Source of the DNA: Rhodospirillum centenum SW
Lineage (GTDB): Bacteria > Pseudomonadota > Alphaproteobacteria > Azospirillales > Azospirillaceae
Direction: 5' to 3'
Assembly: GCF_000016185.1 (NCBI RefSeq)
Contig: NC_011420.2
Span: forward strand, 1,570,501 to 1,634,500
DNA: 64,000 nt
Every line of letters starts with the position of its first letter. Position 1 is the stretch's first letter. This document shows positions 29,770 through 38,269 of the stretch, in pieces. A program made the translations under genes and the position numbers. The notes under the pieces were generated by a model. The model saw nothing but the letters and a program-made list of their open reading frames with translations, was not told the origin of the DNA and searched no databases.

Positions 29770-29798
29770 CGTTTTCCGTTGGAACAGTTCGGAAAACG
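29770..29798 (+). promoter_or_regulatory. Inverted repeat before the CoxIV-like gene
   Basis: CGTTTTCCG (29770-29778) and CGGAAAACG (29790-29798), 11 nt apart, ending just before the GGGAGGG ribosome site. It could be a regulator site or an mRNA hairpin; it lacks a U-run, so a terminator for purN is less likely. Confidence 0.4.
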
Positions 29799-29810
29799 GG
29801 AGGGTTTGAC

Positions 29811-30035
29811 ATGGCCGCCAACTCCGGGCCCGCTGCCGTCAGCGAGGATCTGGTCCGCGAGCATGCCGCGGGCTGGACGCGGTTCACCCGTCTGCTGACG
29901 ATCGCCGTCGTCTGCGTCGCCGTCGTGATGCTGATGTTCGTGCTTCAGTTCGCAACCGGCTGGGGCTTCGCCGTCTTTGTGATGCTGGCGGGCTTCGCCA
30001 CCGTCGGCATTCTGGTCGCCCGCGGCAGGCTCTGA
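29811..30035 (+). CDS. Small membrane protein, aa3-type cytochrome c oxidase subunit IV-like
   Basis: 74 aa; ATG preceded by GGGAGGG. The segment VREHAAGWTRFTRLLTIAVVCVAVVMLMF resembles the bacterial aa3 oxidase subunit IV domain (COX4_pro_2), where a short charged N-terminus, HxxxWxxFTRL, and a long hydrophobic helix are typical. A second hydrophobic stretch (WGFAVFVMLAGFATVGILVA) follows, which makes this two-helix form slightly longer than the usual one. No oxidase genes are nearby, so the assignment rests on the motif only. Confidence 0.7.
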   Translation: MAANSGPAAVSEDLVREHAAGWTRFTRLLTIAVVCVAVVMLMFVLQFATGWGFAVFVMLAGFATVGILVARGRL

Positions 30036-30080
30036 GCGCGGGGGCACGCGCCGGGTCTTCCGGCGGACAGGCCGGGCATG

Positions 30081-30112
30081 AAAAAAGGGCCGCCGGATCG
30101 CTCCGACGGCCC
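30081..30112 (-). terminator. Rho-independent terminator of ndk
   Basis: Reading the minus strand: GGGCCGTCGGA, loop GCGA, TCCGGCGGCCC, then six T. The stem has one G-T pair. Placed 23 nt after the ndk stop codon. Confidence 0.85.
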
Positions 30113-30135
30113 TGATCCGTTGTCGCCGGGCTGGA

Positions 30136-30558
30136 TCAGCCGACGATCTCGGTCCCGCTGAAGAAGTAGGCGATCTCGGTCGCCGCATTCTCCAGGCTGT
30201 CCGAGCCGTGCACGCTGTTGGCTTCGATGCTCTCGGCGAAATCCTTGCGGATCGTGCCCGGAGCGGCGTTGGCCGGGTTGGTGGCGCCCATGATCTCGCG
30301 GTTACGGGCGACGGCGTTCTCGCCCTCCAGGACCTGCACGACCACGGGGCCGGAGATCATGAAGGAGACCAGTTCGCCGTAGAACGGGCGCTCGGCATGG
30401 ACGATGTAGAACTGCTCGGCCTGCTCGCGGGTCAGGCGGATGCGCTTCTGGGCGACGATGCGCAGACCGGCCTCCTCGAAGCGGGCATTGATCTTGCCGG
30501 TGAGGTTGCGGCGGGTCGCATCGGGCTTGACGATCGAGAGCGTCCGTTCGACGGCCAT
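30136..30558 (-). CDS. ndk: Nucleoside diphosphate kinase
   Basis: Transfers phosphate between nucleoside di- and triphosphates through a phosphohistidine. 140 aa; ATG with AGGAG upstream (complement of 30565-30571). The active-site His117 lies in NSVHGSDS, and the N-terminal [18 protein letters not shown] and the [20 protein letters not shown] nucleotide site are intact. Monocistronic, with its own promoter and terminator. Confidence 0.98.
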   Translation of the reverse strand: MAVERTLSIVKPDATRRNLTGKINARFEEAGLRIVAQKRIRLTREQAEQFYIVHAERPFYGELVSFMISGPVVVQVLEGENAVARNREIMGATNPANAAPGTIRKDFAESIEANSVHGSDSLENAATEIAYFFSGTEIVG

Positions 30559-30592
30559 GTTTGTTCTCCTGGGCCTTCCAAAAATCCGCGGC

Positions 30593-30621
30593 GTTATATC
30601 CGCCCGATGTCCCCACGGCAA
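30593..30621 (-). promoter_or_regulatory. Predicted promoter of ndk
   Basis: On the minus strand, TTGCCG (complement of 30616-30621), 17-nt spacer, TATAAC (complement of 30593-30598). Located 35 nt upstream of the ndk start. Confidence 0.6.
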
Positions 30622-30693
30622 CGCCCTTGTGGCGCGCGGACGGCCACGCAGCCCGCACCTTCTGCAAGCCGGCCCTGCGTGGTATGAGGCGGC

Positions 30694-32595
30694 ATGCTGC
30701 ATATCAACGACCTGACATACCGCATCGCCGGCCGTGTCCTGCTGGACAGGGCGACGGTCGCCATCCCGGACGGGCACAAGGTGGCGCTGGTCGGCCGCAA
30801 CGGCACCGGCAAGTCCACCCTGCTGAAGCTGATCGCCGGCGAGCTGGCGCCCGACGCGGGCGAGATCACGCTGCCTGTCGGCACCCGCATGGGCTGGGTG
30901 CGGCAGGAGGCACCGGCCGGCGCCGCCAGCCTGCTGGAAACGGTGCTGGCCGCCGACGAGGAGCGCACGGCCCTGCTGCGCGAGGCGGAGCAGACCGGCG
31001 ATCCCGTGCGCATCGCGGAGATCCACACGCGCCTTGCCGACATCGGCGCCCACGCGGCGGAGGCGCGGGCCGCCCGCATCCTCTCCGGCCTGGGCTTCGA
31101 TGCCGAGGCGCAGCGGCGACCGTGCAGCGACTTCTCCGGCGGCTGGCGGATGCGCGTGGCGCTGGCCGGGGTGCTGTTCACGGAACCCGACCTGCTGCTG
31201 CTGGACGAGCCGACCAACCACCTGGACCTGGAGGCGACCCTCTGGCTGGAGGACTTCCTGAAGTCCTATCCGCACACGGTGCTGATCGTCAGCCACGACC
31301 GCAACCTGCTGAACCGGGTGCCGACAACCATCGTGCATCTGGACCAGCTCAGGCTGACCGCCTATGGCGGCAACTACGACGCCTTCGTGCGCACCCGCGC
31401 CATGAAGCTGGACCTGATGCGGGCGCAGGCGGCGAAGCAGGAGGTGCAGCGCCAGAACCTCCAGGCCTTCGTGGACCGCTTCCGCTTCAAGGCGTCGAAG
31501 GCGCGGCAGGCGCAGAGCAAGCTGAAGGCCATCGAGCGCCTGGGGCCGCGCATCCAGGTGATCGACGACACCCCGGTGCGTTTCGACTTCCCCTCCCCCG
31601 AGGAGCTGGCGCCGCCCCTGATGACGCTCGACGGGGCGGAGGTCGGCTATGACGGCCGCCCGGTGCTGCGCCGGCTGGACCTGCGAATCGACCAGGACGA
31701 CCGCATCGCGCTGCTGGGCGCCAATGGCAACGGCAAGTCCACCCTGGTCAAGCTGCTGGCCGGGCGGCTGAAGCCCCTGACGGGCGAGGTCCGCCGCTCC
31801 TCCAAGGTGCGGATCGGCTACTTCGCGCAGCATCAGGCGGACGAACTGACCCTGGAGTGGACGGCGCTGCGCCAGATGCAGTCCTCCATGCCCGGCATCG
31901 CAGAGGAGAAGGTGCGCGCCCATCTGGGCCGCTTCGGCTTCAACCAGGCCAAGGCGGAGACGCGGATCGGCGACCTGTCCGGTGGCGAGAAGGCGAAGCT
32001 GCTGCTCGCCATCATGACCAAGGACGCGCCGCACATCCTGATGCTGGACGAGCCGACGAACCACCTGGACATCGACAGCCGCGAGGCCCTGGTGGAAGCA
32101 CTGAACGACTATCAGGGCGCCGTCATCCTCATCAGCCATGATCCGCACCTGATCGAACTGACGGCCGACCGGCTCTGGCTCGTTGCGGCGGGCACAGTGC
32201 AGCCCTACGAAGGGGACATGGACGACTACCGCCGGCTGCTGCTGGACCAGCGCCGGGCGGAGGCGCGTGAAACCCGCGTGGACAGCGGTGCAGCCCTGCG
32301 CGGCCGCGATGCCCGCAAGGAAGAACGCCGCGCCGCGGCCGAGCTGCGGGCCCAGCTCGCCCCCCTGCGCCGCAAGGTGGACGAGGTGGAGAAGCGTCTG
32401 GCCCGGTTGACGGAGCGCCGCAACAAACTGGAAATGCAGCTTGCGGATCCCAAACTGTACGAGGGTCCGGCCGACAAGGTATCGAAGCTCCAGATCGAAC
32501 TCGGCACGGTCGTCAAGGAAGTGGACTCAGCGGAACTGGAATGGCTGGATCTGTCCGAACAACTGGAACAGGCGCAGGCTGCCGGTTCCGCATAG
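30694..32595 (+). CDS. ABC-F family ATP-binding protein
   Basis: 633-aa tandem ATPase with no membrane domain; ABC-F proteins act on the ribosome. Two nucleotide-binding domains each carry Walker A ([18 protein letters not shown]), signature ([16 protein letters not shown]) and Walker B ([24 protein letters not shown]). The linker between them (about 240-300) is Lys/Arg/Gln-rich, and a C-terminal coiled coil (about 540-630, [26 protein letters not shown]) resembles Uup and YheS. I lean to the YheS/Uup groups rather than EttA. GAGG lies 5 nt before the ATG. Divergent from ndk. Confidence 0.93.
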   Translation: MLHINDLTYRIAGRVLLDRATVAIPDGHKVALVGRNGTGKSTLLKLIAGELAPDAGEITLPVGTRMGWVRQEAPAGAASLLETVLAADEERTALLREAEQTGDPVRIAEIHTRLADIGAHAAEARAARILSGLGFDAEAQRRPCSDFSGGWRMRVALAGVLFTEPDLLLLDEPTNHLDLEATLWLEDFLKSYPHTVLIVSHDRNLLNRVPTTIVHLDQLRLTAYGGNYDAFVRTRAMKLDLMRAQAAKQEVQRQNLQAFVDRFRFKASKARQAQSKLKAIERLGPRIQVIDDTPVRFDFPSPEELAPPLMTLDGAEVGYDGRPVLRRLDLRIDQDDRIALLGANGNGKSTLVKLLAGRLKPLTGEVRRSSKVRIGYFAQHQADELTLEWTALRQMQSSMPGIAEEKVRAHLGRFGFNQAKAETRIGDLSGGEKAKLLLAIMTKDAPHILMLDEPTNHLDIDSREALVEALNDYQGAVILISHDPHLIELTADRLWLVAAGTVQPYEGDMDDYRRLLLDQRRAEARETRVDSGAALRGRDARKEERRAAAELRAQLAPLRRKVDEVEKRLARLTERRNKLEMQLADPKLYEGPADKVSKLQIELGTVVKEVDSAELEWLDLSEQLEQAQAAGSA

Positions 32596-32780
32596 GGCGG
32601 GTCGGCGTTTCCCCTCGCACGGATGCCGCCGGTCCCCGCTTCGCCTCGGGGAACCATCGGTGTTGTTCCGGGTTTGCGAGACCGTGCATGCGACGGTCAA
32701 ACGATTGCATTGCAGCGGACACCGTGCCATCTCTCCTCACCGTCTTCACCCAATAACCCATCGGAAGGGCATCTCCCCAA

Positions 32781-33377
32781 ATGCCGCTCGATCGTGCTGA
32801 GGCCGCCACGGCCGGCAAGGCGCCGCATCCCGCTTGGCTGTTCTTCAAGCGCTGGATGGCCAACCCGCTCACCATGGCGTCCATCACCCCGTCCTCCCCG
32901 GCCCTGGGGCGCCTGATCGCCAGGAACGTGCGTCGGGAACCCGACGAGGTGGTGGTGGAGTATGGCGGCGGAACCGGCCCCATCACGCGCTGCCTGCTGG
33001 AAGCCGGGATCCCGGCGTCGCGGCTGTTCACGGCGGAGATCGACCCGAACCTCGCCAACTACCTGCGTCGGCAGTTCCCCGACGTGACGATCCTGGAAGG
33101 CGATGTCCGCAACATCCGCCAGATGCTGCCGGAGCAGCACATCGGCAAGGTCGGCACCGTCGTCGTCGGCATCCCGATGATCCTGATCCCGCTGTCGGCG
33201 CAGCAGGTGATCGTGGACGAGATCTTCAAGATCATGCCGGAAGGCCGTTACTTCCTGGCCTACACCTACTCGACCGGCTCGCCGCTGAAGCACAAGGAAC
33301 TGGGCATGAAGGCCCGGCGCGTCGGCTTCACCCTGGCGAACATCCCCCCGGCCCACGTCTGGGCCTATTCGCGCTGA
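32781..33377 (+). CDS. Class I SAM methyltransferase, phospholipid N-methyltransferase-like
   Basis: 198 aa. The SAM motif I is VVVEYGGGTGPITRCLL (about 55-72), with acidic motif FTAEIDPNLANYL and EGDVRNIR after it. The N-terminal stretch WLFFKRWMANPLTMASITPSSPALGRLIA and the overall length match PmtA-like phospholipid or rRNA-adenine-type methyltransferases of alphaproteobacteria. Methylation of phosphatidylethanolamine is a family-based guess. No clear Shine-Dalgarno sequence precedes the ATG. A long hairpin follows the gene. Confidence 0.75.
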   Translation: MPLDRAEAATAGKAPHPAWLFFKRWMANPLTMASITPSSPALGRLIARNVRREPDEVVVEYGGGTGPITRCLLEAGIPASRLFTAEIDPNLANYLRRQFPDVTILEGDVRNIRQMLPEQHIGKVGTVVVGIPMILIPLSAQQVIVDEIFKIMPEGRYFLAYTYSTGSPLKHKELGMKARRVGFTLANIPPAHVWAYSR

Positions 33378-33413
33378 GCCTGTTCCCGCTGACGGGCGGT
33401 CCCGTTCCCCGTG

Positions 33414-33443
33414 GCAGAAGGCGCCGGCTCCGGCGCCTTCTGC
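33414..33443 (+). terminator. Hairpin after the methyltransferase gene
   Basis: A 14-bp perfect stem (GCAGAAGGCGCCGG and its complement) with only CT between the arms, followed by GTTTCGGG. Very stable, with a short U-run, so it may terminate both this gene and the convergent SDR. Confidence 0.6.
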
Positions 33444-33491
33444 GTTTCGGGATCTTCCCGCACCTCATCAGCGCCCCGGCCCCGCAGCAGG

Positions 33492-34253
33492 TCAGCCCTT
33501 GCGGGGCGCCCGCGCCAGCAGCGCGTCGGTCAGCCCCGGCGGCAGCAGCGACAGGAACCACACCGCCGCCCAGGTCGGCCAGGGAAAGGCGATCCGCGCC
33601 CGGTTGCGCTCCAGCCCGCGGCGGATCAGCCGGGCCGCCCGCCCCGTCTCCATCAGGAACGGCATGGGGAAGCGGTTCACCGCCGTCATCCGGCTGACGA
33701 CGAAACCGGGGCAGACGACGCTGACCTCCACCCCCGCCGCCGCGAGCGCACCGCGCAGCGACTCGCCGTAGAGCCGCACCGCCGCCTTCGAGGCACAGTA
33801 GGCCGGGGCACCGGGAAAGCCGCGGAAGCCGGCCAGCGAACTCATGAGCGCGATCTGCCCCCGCCGCCGCGCGACGAAGCGCGGGATCAGCGGTTGCACC
33901 GTGTTCAGCACGCCGTCCAGGTTGACCGCGAAGATGGCGCGGGCCTGGTCGTCGCTCTCCCCGCCGCTGCCGGTGCCGGCGGAGATGCCGGCATTGGCGA
34001 TGGCGAGATCGACCGGCCGTTCCCCGTCCTGCGCCAGCAGCCAGTCCGCCAGCCCCTGCCGGTCGGTCACGTCGATCACGGCGGCGGCCACGTCCGCACC
34101 GCGGGTCCGGCAGGCCTCCGCCACCGCCTCCAGCCGGGTCCTGTCCCGCCCGGTCAGCAGCAGACGCCGCCCCGGTGCCGCGTAGTCCAGCGCCAGCGCC
34201 TCCCCGATGCCGCTGGACGCGCCGGTGATCAGGATGCATCCCGGGTCACGCAT
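33492..34253 (-). CDS. Short-chain dehydrogenase/reductase
   Basis: 253 aa; ATG preceded by GGGAGG. Cofactor motif ILITGASSGIGEALA (about 8-22), NAGIS, catalytic Ser in LMSSLAGFRGFPGAPAYCASK with Tyr and Lys in YCASK. The chain length and the C-terminal hydrophobic part (WPTWAAVWFLSLLPPGLTDALL) resemble the membrane-associated acyl/retinol-type SDRs. Substrate unknown. Its promoter side is adjacent to the insertion sequence. Confidence 0.85.
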   Translation of the reverse strand: MRDPGCILITGASSGIGEALALDYAAPGRRLLLTGRDRTRLEAVAEACRTRGADVAAAVIDVTDRQGLADWLLAQDGERPVDLAIANAGISAGTGSGGESDDQARAIFAVNLDGVLNTVQPLIPRFVARRRGQIALMSSLAGFRGFPGAPAYCASKAAVRLYGESLRGALAAAGVEVSVVCPGFVVSRMTAVNRFPMPFLMETGRAARLIRRGLERNRARIAFPWPTWAAVWFLSLLPPGLTDALLARAPRKG

Positions 34254-34304
34254 GGAACCTCCCGCTCCGTCCGATGATCGCCGCCATAAGCCCCATGCGC
34301 GGCT

Positions 34305-34314
34305 GCCAGCGCCC
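34305..34314 (+). repeat. Target-site duplication, left copy
   Basis: GCCAGCGCCC immediately outside the left IS end; identical to 35582-35591. Confidence 0.9.
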
Positions 34315-35581
34315 CAGGGCTTCGAATCCAAGTTAAGGGATGGCGGGGTTGAGGAGAGAGGCGAGGTAGTCGTCCGACCATCCGGCCATTTTTCGGCGCG
34401 TCTTGAGCGACTTTCGGTCGTTGGCTGCGCGGATGAGGTTGAGGGCGAAGTGGCGGACGACGGCCATGTTTTTGGCACCGTGGCCGGTTCGCAAGCGCGA
34501 GAGATCGTCCTTGAAGAGGACGTCGAGCACCCAGTGCAGCCTGTTCTCGATGCCCCAGTGCCCGCGGACGGCGTCGGCGGCGCGTTCGGCGGTGAGCGGG
34601 GCGGAGGAGATGAAGTAGCGGGTGTCGGTCCGCGTCCGGTCGCCGATGTGGGCTGTGGTGTGGACGCGGACGATGGCGGCGACGTCGGGCAGGCGCATCT
34701 CCCCAGGAAACCGGCGCGTGCCGGAGAGCCAGTCGACCTCACGGATCACGCTCACGTGGCGTTCTTCGACCCGGCCGTGCCCCTTGTCGAGGTCGTGGTG
34801 GTGGTCGGCGCCGTCGCCGACGGCGAACGCCACCTCGAGCTCCGCGCGCAGCGTGGGCTGGTTGGCCTTGACGGCGAGGAGGTAGTCGGCGCCCTGGCCC
34901 CGGATCGCGGCGGCGATGGTCGGGTTGGTGGCGATGGCGTCGATGGAGACGAGGGCGCCGGCCAACCCGCCGTTCTCGCCGAGCCGGTCGAGCAGCACCG
35001 GAATCGCCGCAAGCTCGTTGGCCTTGTCGGGGACCGCCTCCTGGGCGAGCACCAGGCGGGAGGTCGTCGCGAAGGCGGATACGAGGTGGATCGGCGCGGT
35101 CCCGGCGCGGCGGTCGTGGCTACGCCGCGAGGTCTTGCCGTCGATGGCGACGAAGTCGGCCCGCCCCGGAAAGGTCGCACGTACCCACGCGGTGAAGGCG
35201 GCCGAGAACAGCGCCGGATCGATCCGGTTCATCAGGATCGTCAGCCACCGCTCGCCGGGAACGCCGTGCGCGTAGGGCAGATGCCGACGCAGGAACGGCA
35301 GGTGCGCCGCACCCCAGGCCGCGATGTTCTCGTAGTCGTCGCAGTCCGCCATCGTGCCGCACACCACCAAAAGCAGGATCTCCGGCAGCGGATGCAGGAT
35401 CCGCCGCTCATCCCGCGGGTCCTCTATCCGGCTGAAATGCTCCAAAAGCACCCGAAGCCGCGACTTCGAACCCCAATCGTCCTCGTCCATGACGCCGATC
35501 CCGTGCCGTCCGATAACACCGGCCCACAGAATCAGCAGTTCCGCAATCTGTCACCCGCTGTCACATGAGTTCAGTGCCCTG
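34315..35581 (-). mobile_element. ISAs1-family insertion sequence, complete (1267 bp)
   Basis: One transposase gene sits between imperfect inverted ends. The ends read CAGGGCTTCGAATCCAAGT on the left and, reversed, CAGGGCACTGAACTCATGT on the right, sharing CAGGGC and GAA..CA. A perfect 10-bp direct repeat flanks it. Length, transposase and duplication size all fit ISAs1. The perfect duplication and the intact gene suggest recent insertion. It sits in the space between the SDR gene and yicC, and disrupts no gene. Confidence 0.93.
34333..35490 (-). CDS. ISAs1-family transposase
   Basis: 385 aa, no frameshift. DDE catalytic residues can be placed: FVAIDGKTSRRSHD (first Asp), ALVSIDAIATNPTIA (second Asp) and HWGIENRLHWVLDVLFKDD (Glu), typical of the IS4/ISAs1 group (DUF4338-type core). 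N-terminal part LLEHFSRIEDPRDERRILHPLPEILLLVV is a classic ISAs1 opening. Confidence 0.95.
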   Translation of the reverse strand: MDEDDWGSKSRLRVLLEHFSRIEDPRDERRILHPLPEILLLVVCGTMADCDDYENIAAWGAAHLPFLRRHLPYAHGVPGERWLTILMNRIDPALFSAAFTAWVRATFPGRADFVAIDGKTSRRSHDRRAGTAPIHLVSAFATTSRLVLAQEAVPDKANELAAIPVLLDRLGENGGLAGALVSIDAIATNPTIAAAIRGQGADYLLAVKANQPTLRAELEVAFAVGDGADHHHDLDKGHGRVEERHVSVIREVDWLSGTRRFPGEMRLPDVAAIVRVHTTAHIGDRTRTDTRYFISSAPLTAERAADAVRGHWGIENRLHWVLDVLFKDDLSRLRTGHGAKNMAVVRHFALNLIRAANDRKSLKTRRKMAGWSDDYLASLLNPAIP

Positions 35582-35591
35582 GCCAGCGCCC
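35582..35591 (+). repeat. Target-site duplication, right copy
   Basis: GCCAGCGCCC directly after the right IS end; perfect match to 34305-34314. Confidence 0.9.
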
Positions 35592-35682
35592 GCCGCGGCT
35601 TGTTGGCTGCCGACCCGCGGGCTATAACCGCGCCAACCGATGCGCCCGGCGCGTTCCCCGAAAGCAGTATCCCGAGAGACCG

Positions 35683-36633
35683 TTGCCAGCCAACAGCCCC
35701 GCTCCCGCCGCCGCCACGAAGGCTCCCGTGCCGCAGGCTCCCGCCCCGCAGGCGATCGTCAGCATGACCGGCTTCGCCCGGGCCGACGGCGCGCTGGCCG
35801 GCACGCACTGGACGGTCGAGGTGAAGAGCGTCAACGGCCGGGCCCTGGATGTCCGCTGCCGCCTGCCGGGCGGCTTCGACGCGCTGGAGGCACCGGCACG
35901 GGCGGAGATCACGCGGCAGCTCAAGCGCGGCAACGTCTCGCTGACCCTCAGTGTCGTGCGCGCCCAGGCGGGGGCGCCGATGCGCCTGAACCGGGAGCTT
36001 CTGGCCCAGGTCGTCCAGCTTGCCCGCGAGATCGAGGGGGCCGGTGCTGCACCGCCACGGATCGACGCCCTGCTGGCGGTGCGCGGCATCCTGGAGCCGG
36101 TCGAGGAGCAGGAGACGGAGGAAGGGCGCGCCGCCCTGGAGGAGGCCGTGGCCGCCAGCATCGCCCAGGCCGTCGCCCGTCTGGCCACGGCCCGCGCCGA
36201 TGAGGGCCGGCATCTGGCTGGCGTACTGGCAGGGCAGATCGACACCATCGAGACCCTGACCCGTGCCGCCTCGCAGGTCGCCTCGCTGCAACCCGAGGCG
36301 CTGCGCTCACGGCTGCGCCAGCAGCTCCAGGCCTTGCTGGAGGCGCTGCCGGCACTGCCGGAGGAACGGCTGGCGCAGGAAGCGGCCCTGCTGATCGCCA
36401 AGGCCGACGTGCGCGAGGAACTGGACCGGTTGCGCGCCCATGTCGCCCAGGCGCGCGCGCTGATGAAGGAAGGCGGGGCCGTCGGACGCCGGCTGGACTT
36501 CCTCTGTCAGGAGTTCAACCGCGAGGCCAACACCCTCTGTTCCAAGTCCGCCGACGTGGAGCTGACCCGGATCGGGCTGGAACTCAAGGCGACGATCGAG
36601 CAGTTCCGCGAACAGGTCCAGAACATCGAATAG
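35683..36633 (+). CDS. yicC: YicC family endoribonuclease
   Basis: YicC-type proteins are stress-related endoribonucleases in E. coli. The TTG at 35683 yields 316 aa with a Pro/Ala-rich leader; homologs start at the MTGFARADG motif (ATG 35764, 289 aa), which would be the conserved core but has no clear ribosome site. Conserved parts: VEVKSVNGRALDVRCRLPGGFDALE and the C-terminal DUF1732 stretch GRRLDFLCQEFNREANTLCSKSADVELTRIGLELKATIEQFREQVQNIE. Followed by gmk after about 110 nt, the widespread yicC-gmk order. Confidence 0.9.
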   Translation: MPANSPAPAAATKAPVPQAPAPQAIVSMTGFARADGALAGTHWTVEVKSVNGRALDVRCRLPGGFDALEAPARAEITRQLKRGNVSLTLSVVRAQAGAPMRLNRELLAQVVQLAREIEGAGAAPPRIDALLAVRGILEPVEEQETEEGRAALEEAVAASIAQAVARLATARADEGRHLAGVLAGQIDTIETLTRAASQVASLQPEALRSRLRQQLQALLEALPALPEERLAQEAALLIAKADVREELDRLRAHVAQARALMKEGGAVGRRLDFLCQEFNREANTLCSKSADVELTRIGLELKATIEQFREQVQNIE

Positions 36634-36745
36634 GCTGCCGCCGGCGACGGCGCGTGCCCAGGACACCGCACCCCGAGTCCCCGGTCCCCCGGGATTTCCG
36701 CTTCCGAGTCCCTGTTCCCAAGACACCGCTTCCGAGACGCCGCCC

Positions 36746-37411
36746 ATGTCCAGCACCGCCCTGACGTCCGACTCGACCGCCGACCGCATCCGGCGTCGCG
36801 GCCTGATGCTCGTGCTCTCCTCCCCCTCCGGGGCGGGAAAGACCACCATCTCCCGCCGGCTGCTGGAGCAGAATCCCGATGTCGCCATGTCGGTGTCGGT
36901 CACCACGCGGCAGAAGCGGCCGGGCGAGGTGCATGGCCGGGACTACTTCTTCATCGACCCGGCCGAATTCAACCTGATGGTCAACCGCGGGCAGCTTCTG
37001 GAATACGCCAAGGTTTTCGACAACTACTACGGCACCCCCCGGGAGGCGGTGGAGCAGTCGCTCCGAGGTGGGCACGACGTGCTGTTCGACATCGACTGGC
37101 AGGGCACCCAGCAGCTGCGCGAGACGGCGCGCACGGACCTCGTAAGCGTCTTCATCCTGCCGCCCTCGGCGCACGAGCTGGAGCGGCGGCTCACCACCCG
37201 GGCCCAGGACAGCGCCGAGGAGATCGCCCGCCGCATGGCGAAGGCGAACGACGAGATGAGCCACTGGTCGGAATACGACTACGTCATCGTCAACCACGAC
37301 ATCGACGACTCGGTCATCGCCATCCAGGGCATCCTCGACACCGAGCGCCTGAAGCGCGAGCGTCAGGTCGGGCTCAGCGAGTTCGTGCGCGGGCTCCAGG
37401 CCGGGTTCTGA
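36746..37411 (+). CDS. gmk: Guanylate kinase
   Basis: Phosphorylates GMP to GDP. 221 aa; P-loop SSPSGAGKTTISRRLL, GMP-binding TRQKRPGEVHGRDYFFID, lid region RRLTTRAQDSAEEIARRM. The N-terminal 18 residues are not conserved. Convergent with rsmA. Confidence 0.97.
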   Translation: MSSTALTSDSTADRIRRRGLMLVLSSPSGAGKTTISRRLLEQNPDVAMSVSVTTRQKRPGEVHGRDYFFIDPAEFNLMVNRGQLLEYAKVFDNYYGTPREAVEQSLRGGHDVLFDIDWQGTQQLRETARTDLVSVFILPPSAHELERRLTTRAQDSAEEIARRMAKANDEMSHWSEYDYVIVNHDIDDSVIAIQGILDTERLKRERQVGLSEFVRGLQAGF

Positions 37412-37438
37412 TCCCGGGAGGGCTGCCCCCTCGCCCCC

Positions 37439-38269
37439 TCAGCGGCGCAGCGCCTTCGCCAGCGTGACGAAGCCGGCCACGTCCACCTCCTCCGCCCGGG
37501 AGGTCGGGGCGATGCCCACCGACTCCAGCAGCGGCTCCGGCTCCCGCACGACGGATTTCAGGCTGGCCCGCAGCATCTTGCGGCGCTGCCCGAAGGCGGC
37601 GGCGACCAGGGCCTCCATGGTGCGGAAATCGGGATCGTCCGCCGGCCGCGCGCGCGGGGTCAGGTGCGCGATGGCACTGTCCACCCGCGGCGGCGGCGTG
37701 AAGGCCCGCGCCGGCACGTCGAACAGGATGCGGCAGTCGGCCAGCCACTGGCACATCACGGCCAGCCGGCCATAGGCTTCCGTCCGCGGCCGGGCGACGA
37801 TGCGCTCCGCCACCTCCTTCTGAAACATCAGCGTCAGCGAGCGGTATTCCGCGATCCGCTTCAGCCAGCCGATCAGGAGCGGCGTGCCGACATTGTAGGG
37901 CAGATTGGAGATCACGGCCCGCGGCGCCGGCACCAGATCGACCGGATCGACCGTCAGCGCGTCCGCCTCCACCAGCCGCAGCCGGCCGTCCGCCGCGGCC
38001 ATCACATCGGCCAGGGCCGCGGCGAAGCGGCTGTCCCGCTCCACCGCCACCACTTCGCGGGCGGCACTCTCGACCAGGGCGCGGGTCAGCCCGCCGGGGC
38101 CGGGACCGACCTCGACGACAGCGACGCCCGAGAGGTCGCCCGCCTCCCGCACGATGCGGCGGGTCAGGTTCAGATCCAGCAGGAAGTGCTGGCCCAGCGC
38201 CTTGCGGGCACCAAGCCCGTGCTCCGCGATCACGTCGCGCAGCGGCGGCAGATGCGACAGGTCCGCCAT
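37439..38269 (-). CDS. rsmA: 16S rRNA dimethyladenosine transferase
   Basis: KsgA/RsmA dimethylates A1518/A1519 of 16S rRNA. 276 aa from the ATG at 38269 (a GTG three bases earlier is possible). SAM motif VVEVGPGPGGLTRALVE, catalytic motif IV NLPYNVG, and the C-terminal helices are present. The start overlaps the pdxA stop codon (TGATG) with GGGGAG 7-8 nt upstream. Last gene of the lptF-lptG-surA-pdxA-rsmA run. Confidence 0.96.
   Translation of the reverse strand: MADLSHLPPLRDVIAEHGLGARKALGQHFLLDLNLTRRIVREAGDLSGVAVVEVGPGPGGLTRALVESAAREVVAVERDSRFAAALADVMAAADGRLRLVEADALTVDPVDLVPAPRAVISNLPYNVGTPLLIGWLKRIAEYRSLTLMFQKEVAERIVARPRTEAYGRLAVMCQWLADCRILFDVPARAFTPPPRVDSAIAHLTPRARPADDPDFRTMEALVAAAFGQRRKMLRASLKSVVREPEPLLESVGIAPTSRAEEVDVAGFVTLAKALRR

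Noticed and set aside
34207-35568. Plus-strand frame across the IS element
   Set aside because: Antisense of the ISAs1 transposase.
36634-36745. Repeats of CCGAGTCCC / GACACCGC between yicC and gmk
   Set aside because: Short and decayed; no consistent period and no other signal, so not reported as a structured element.
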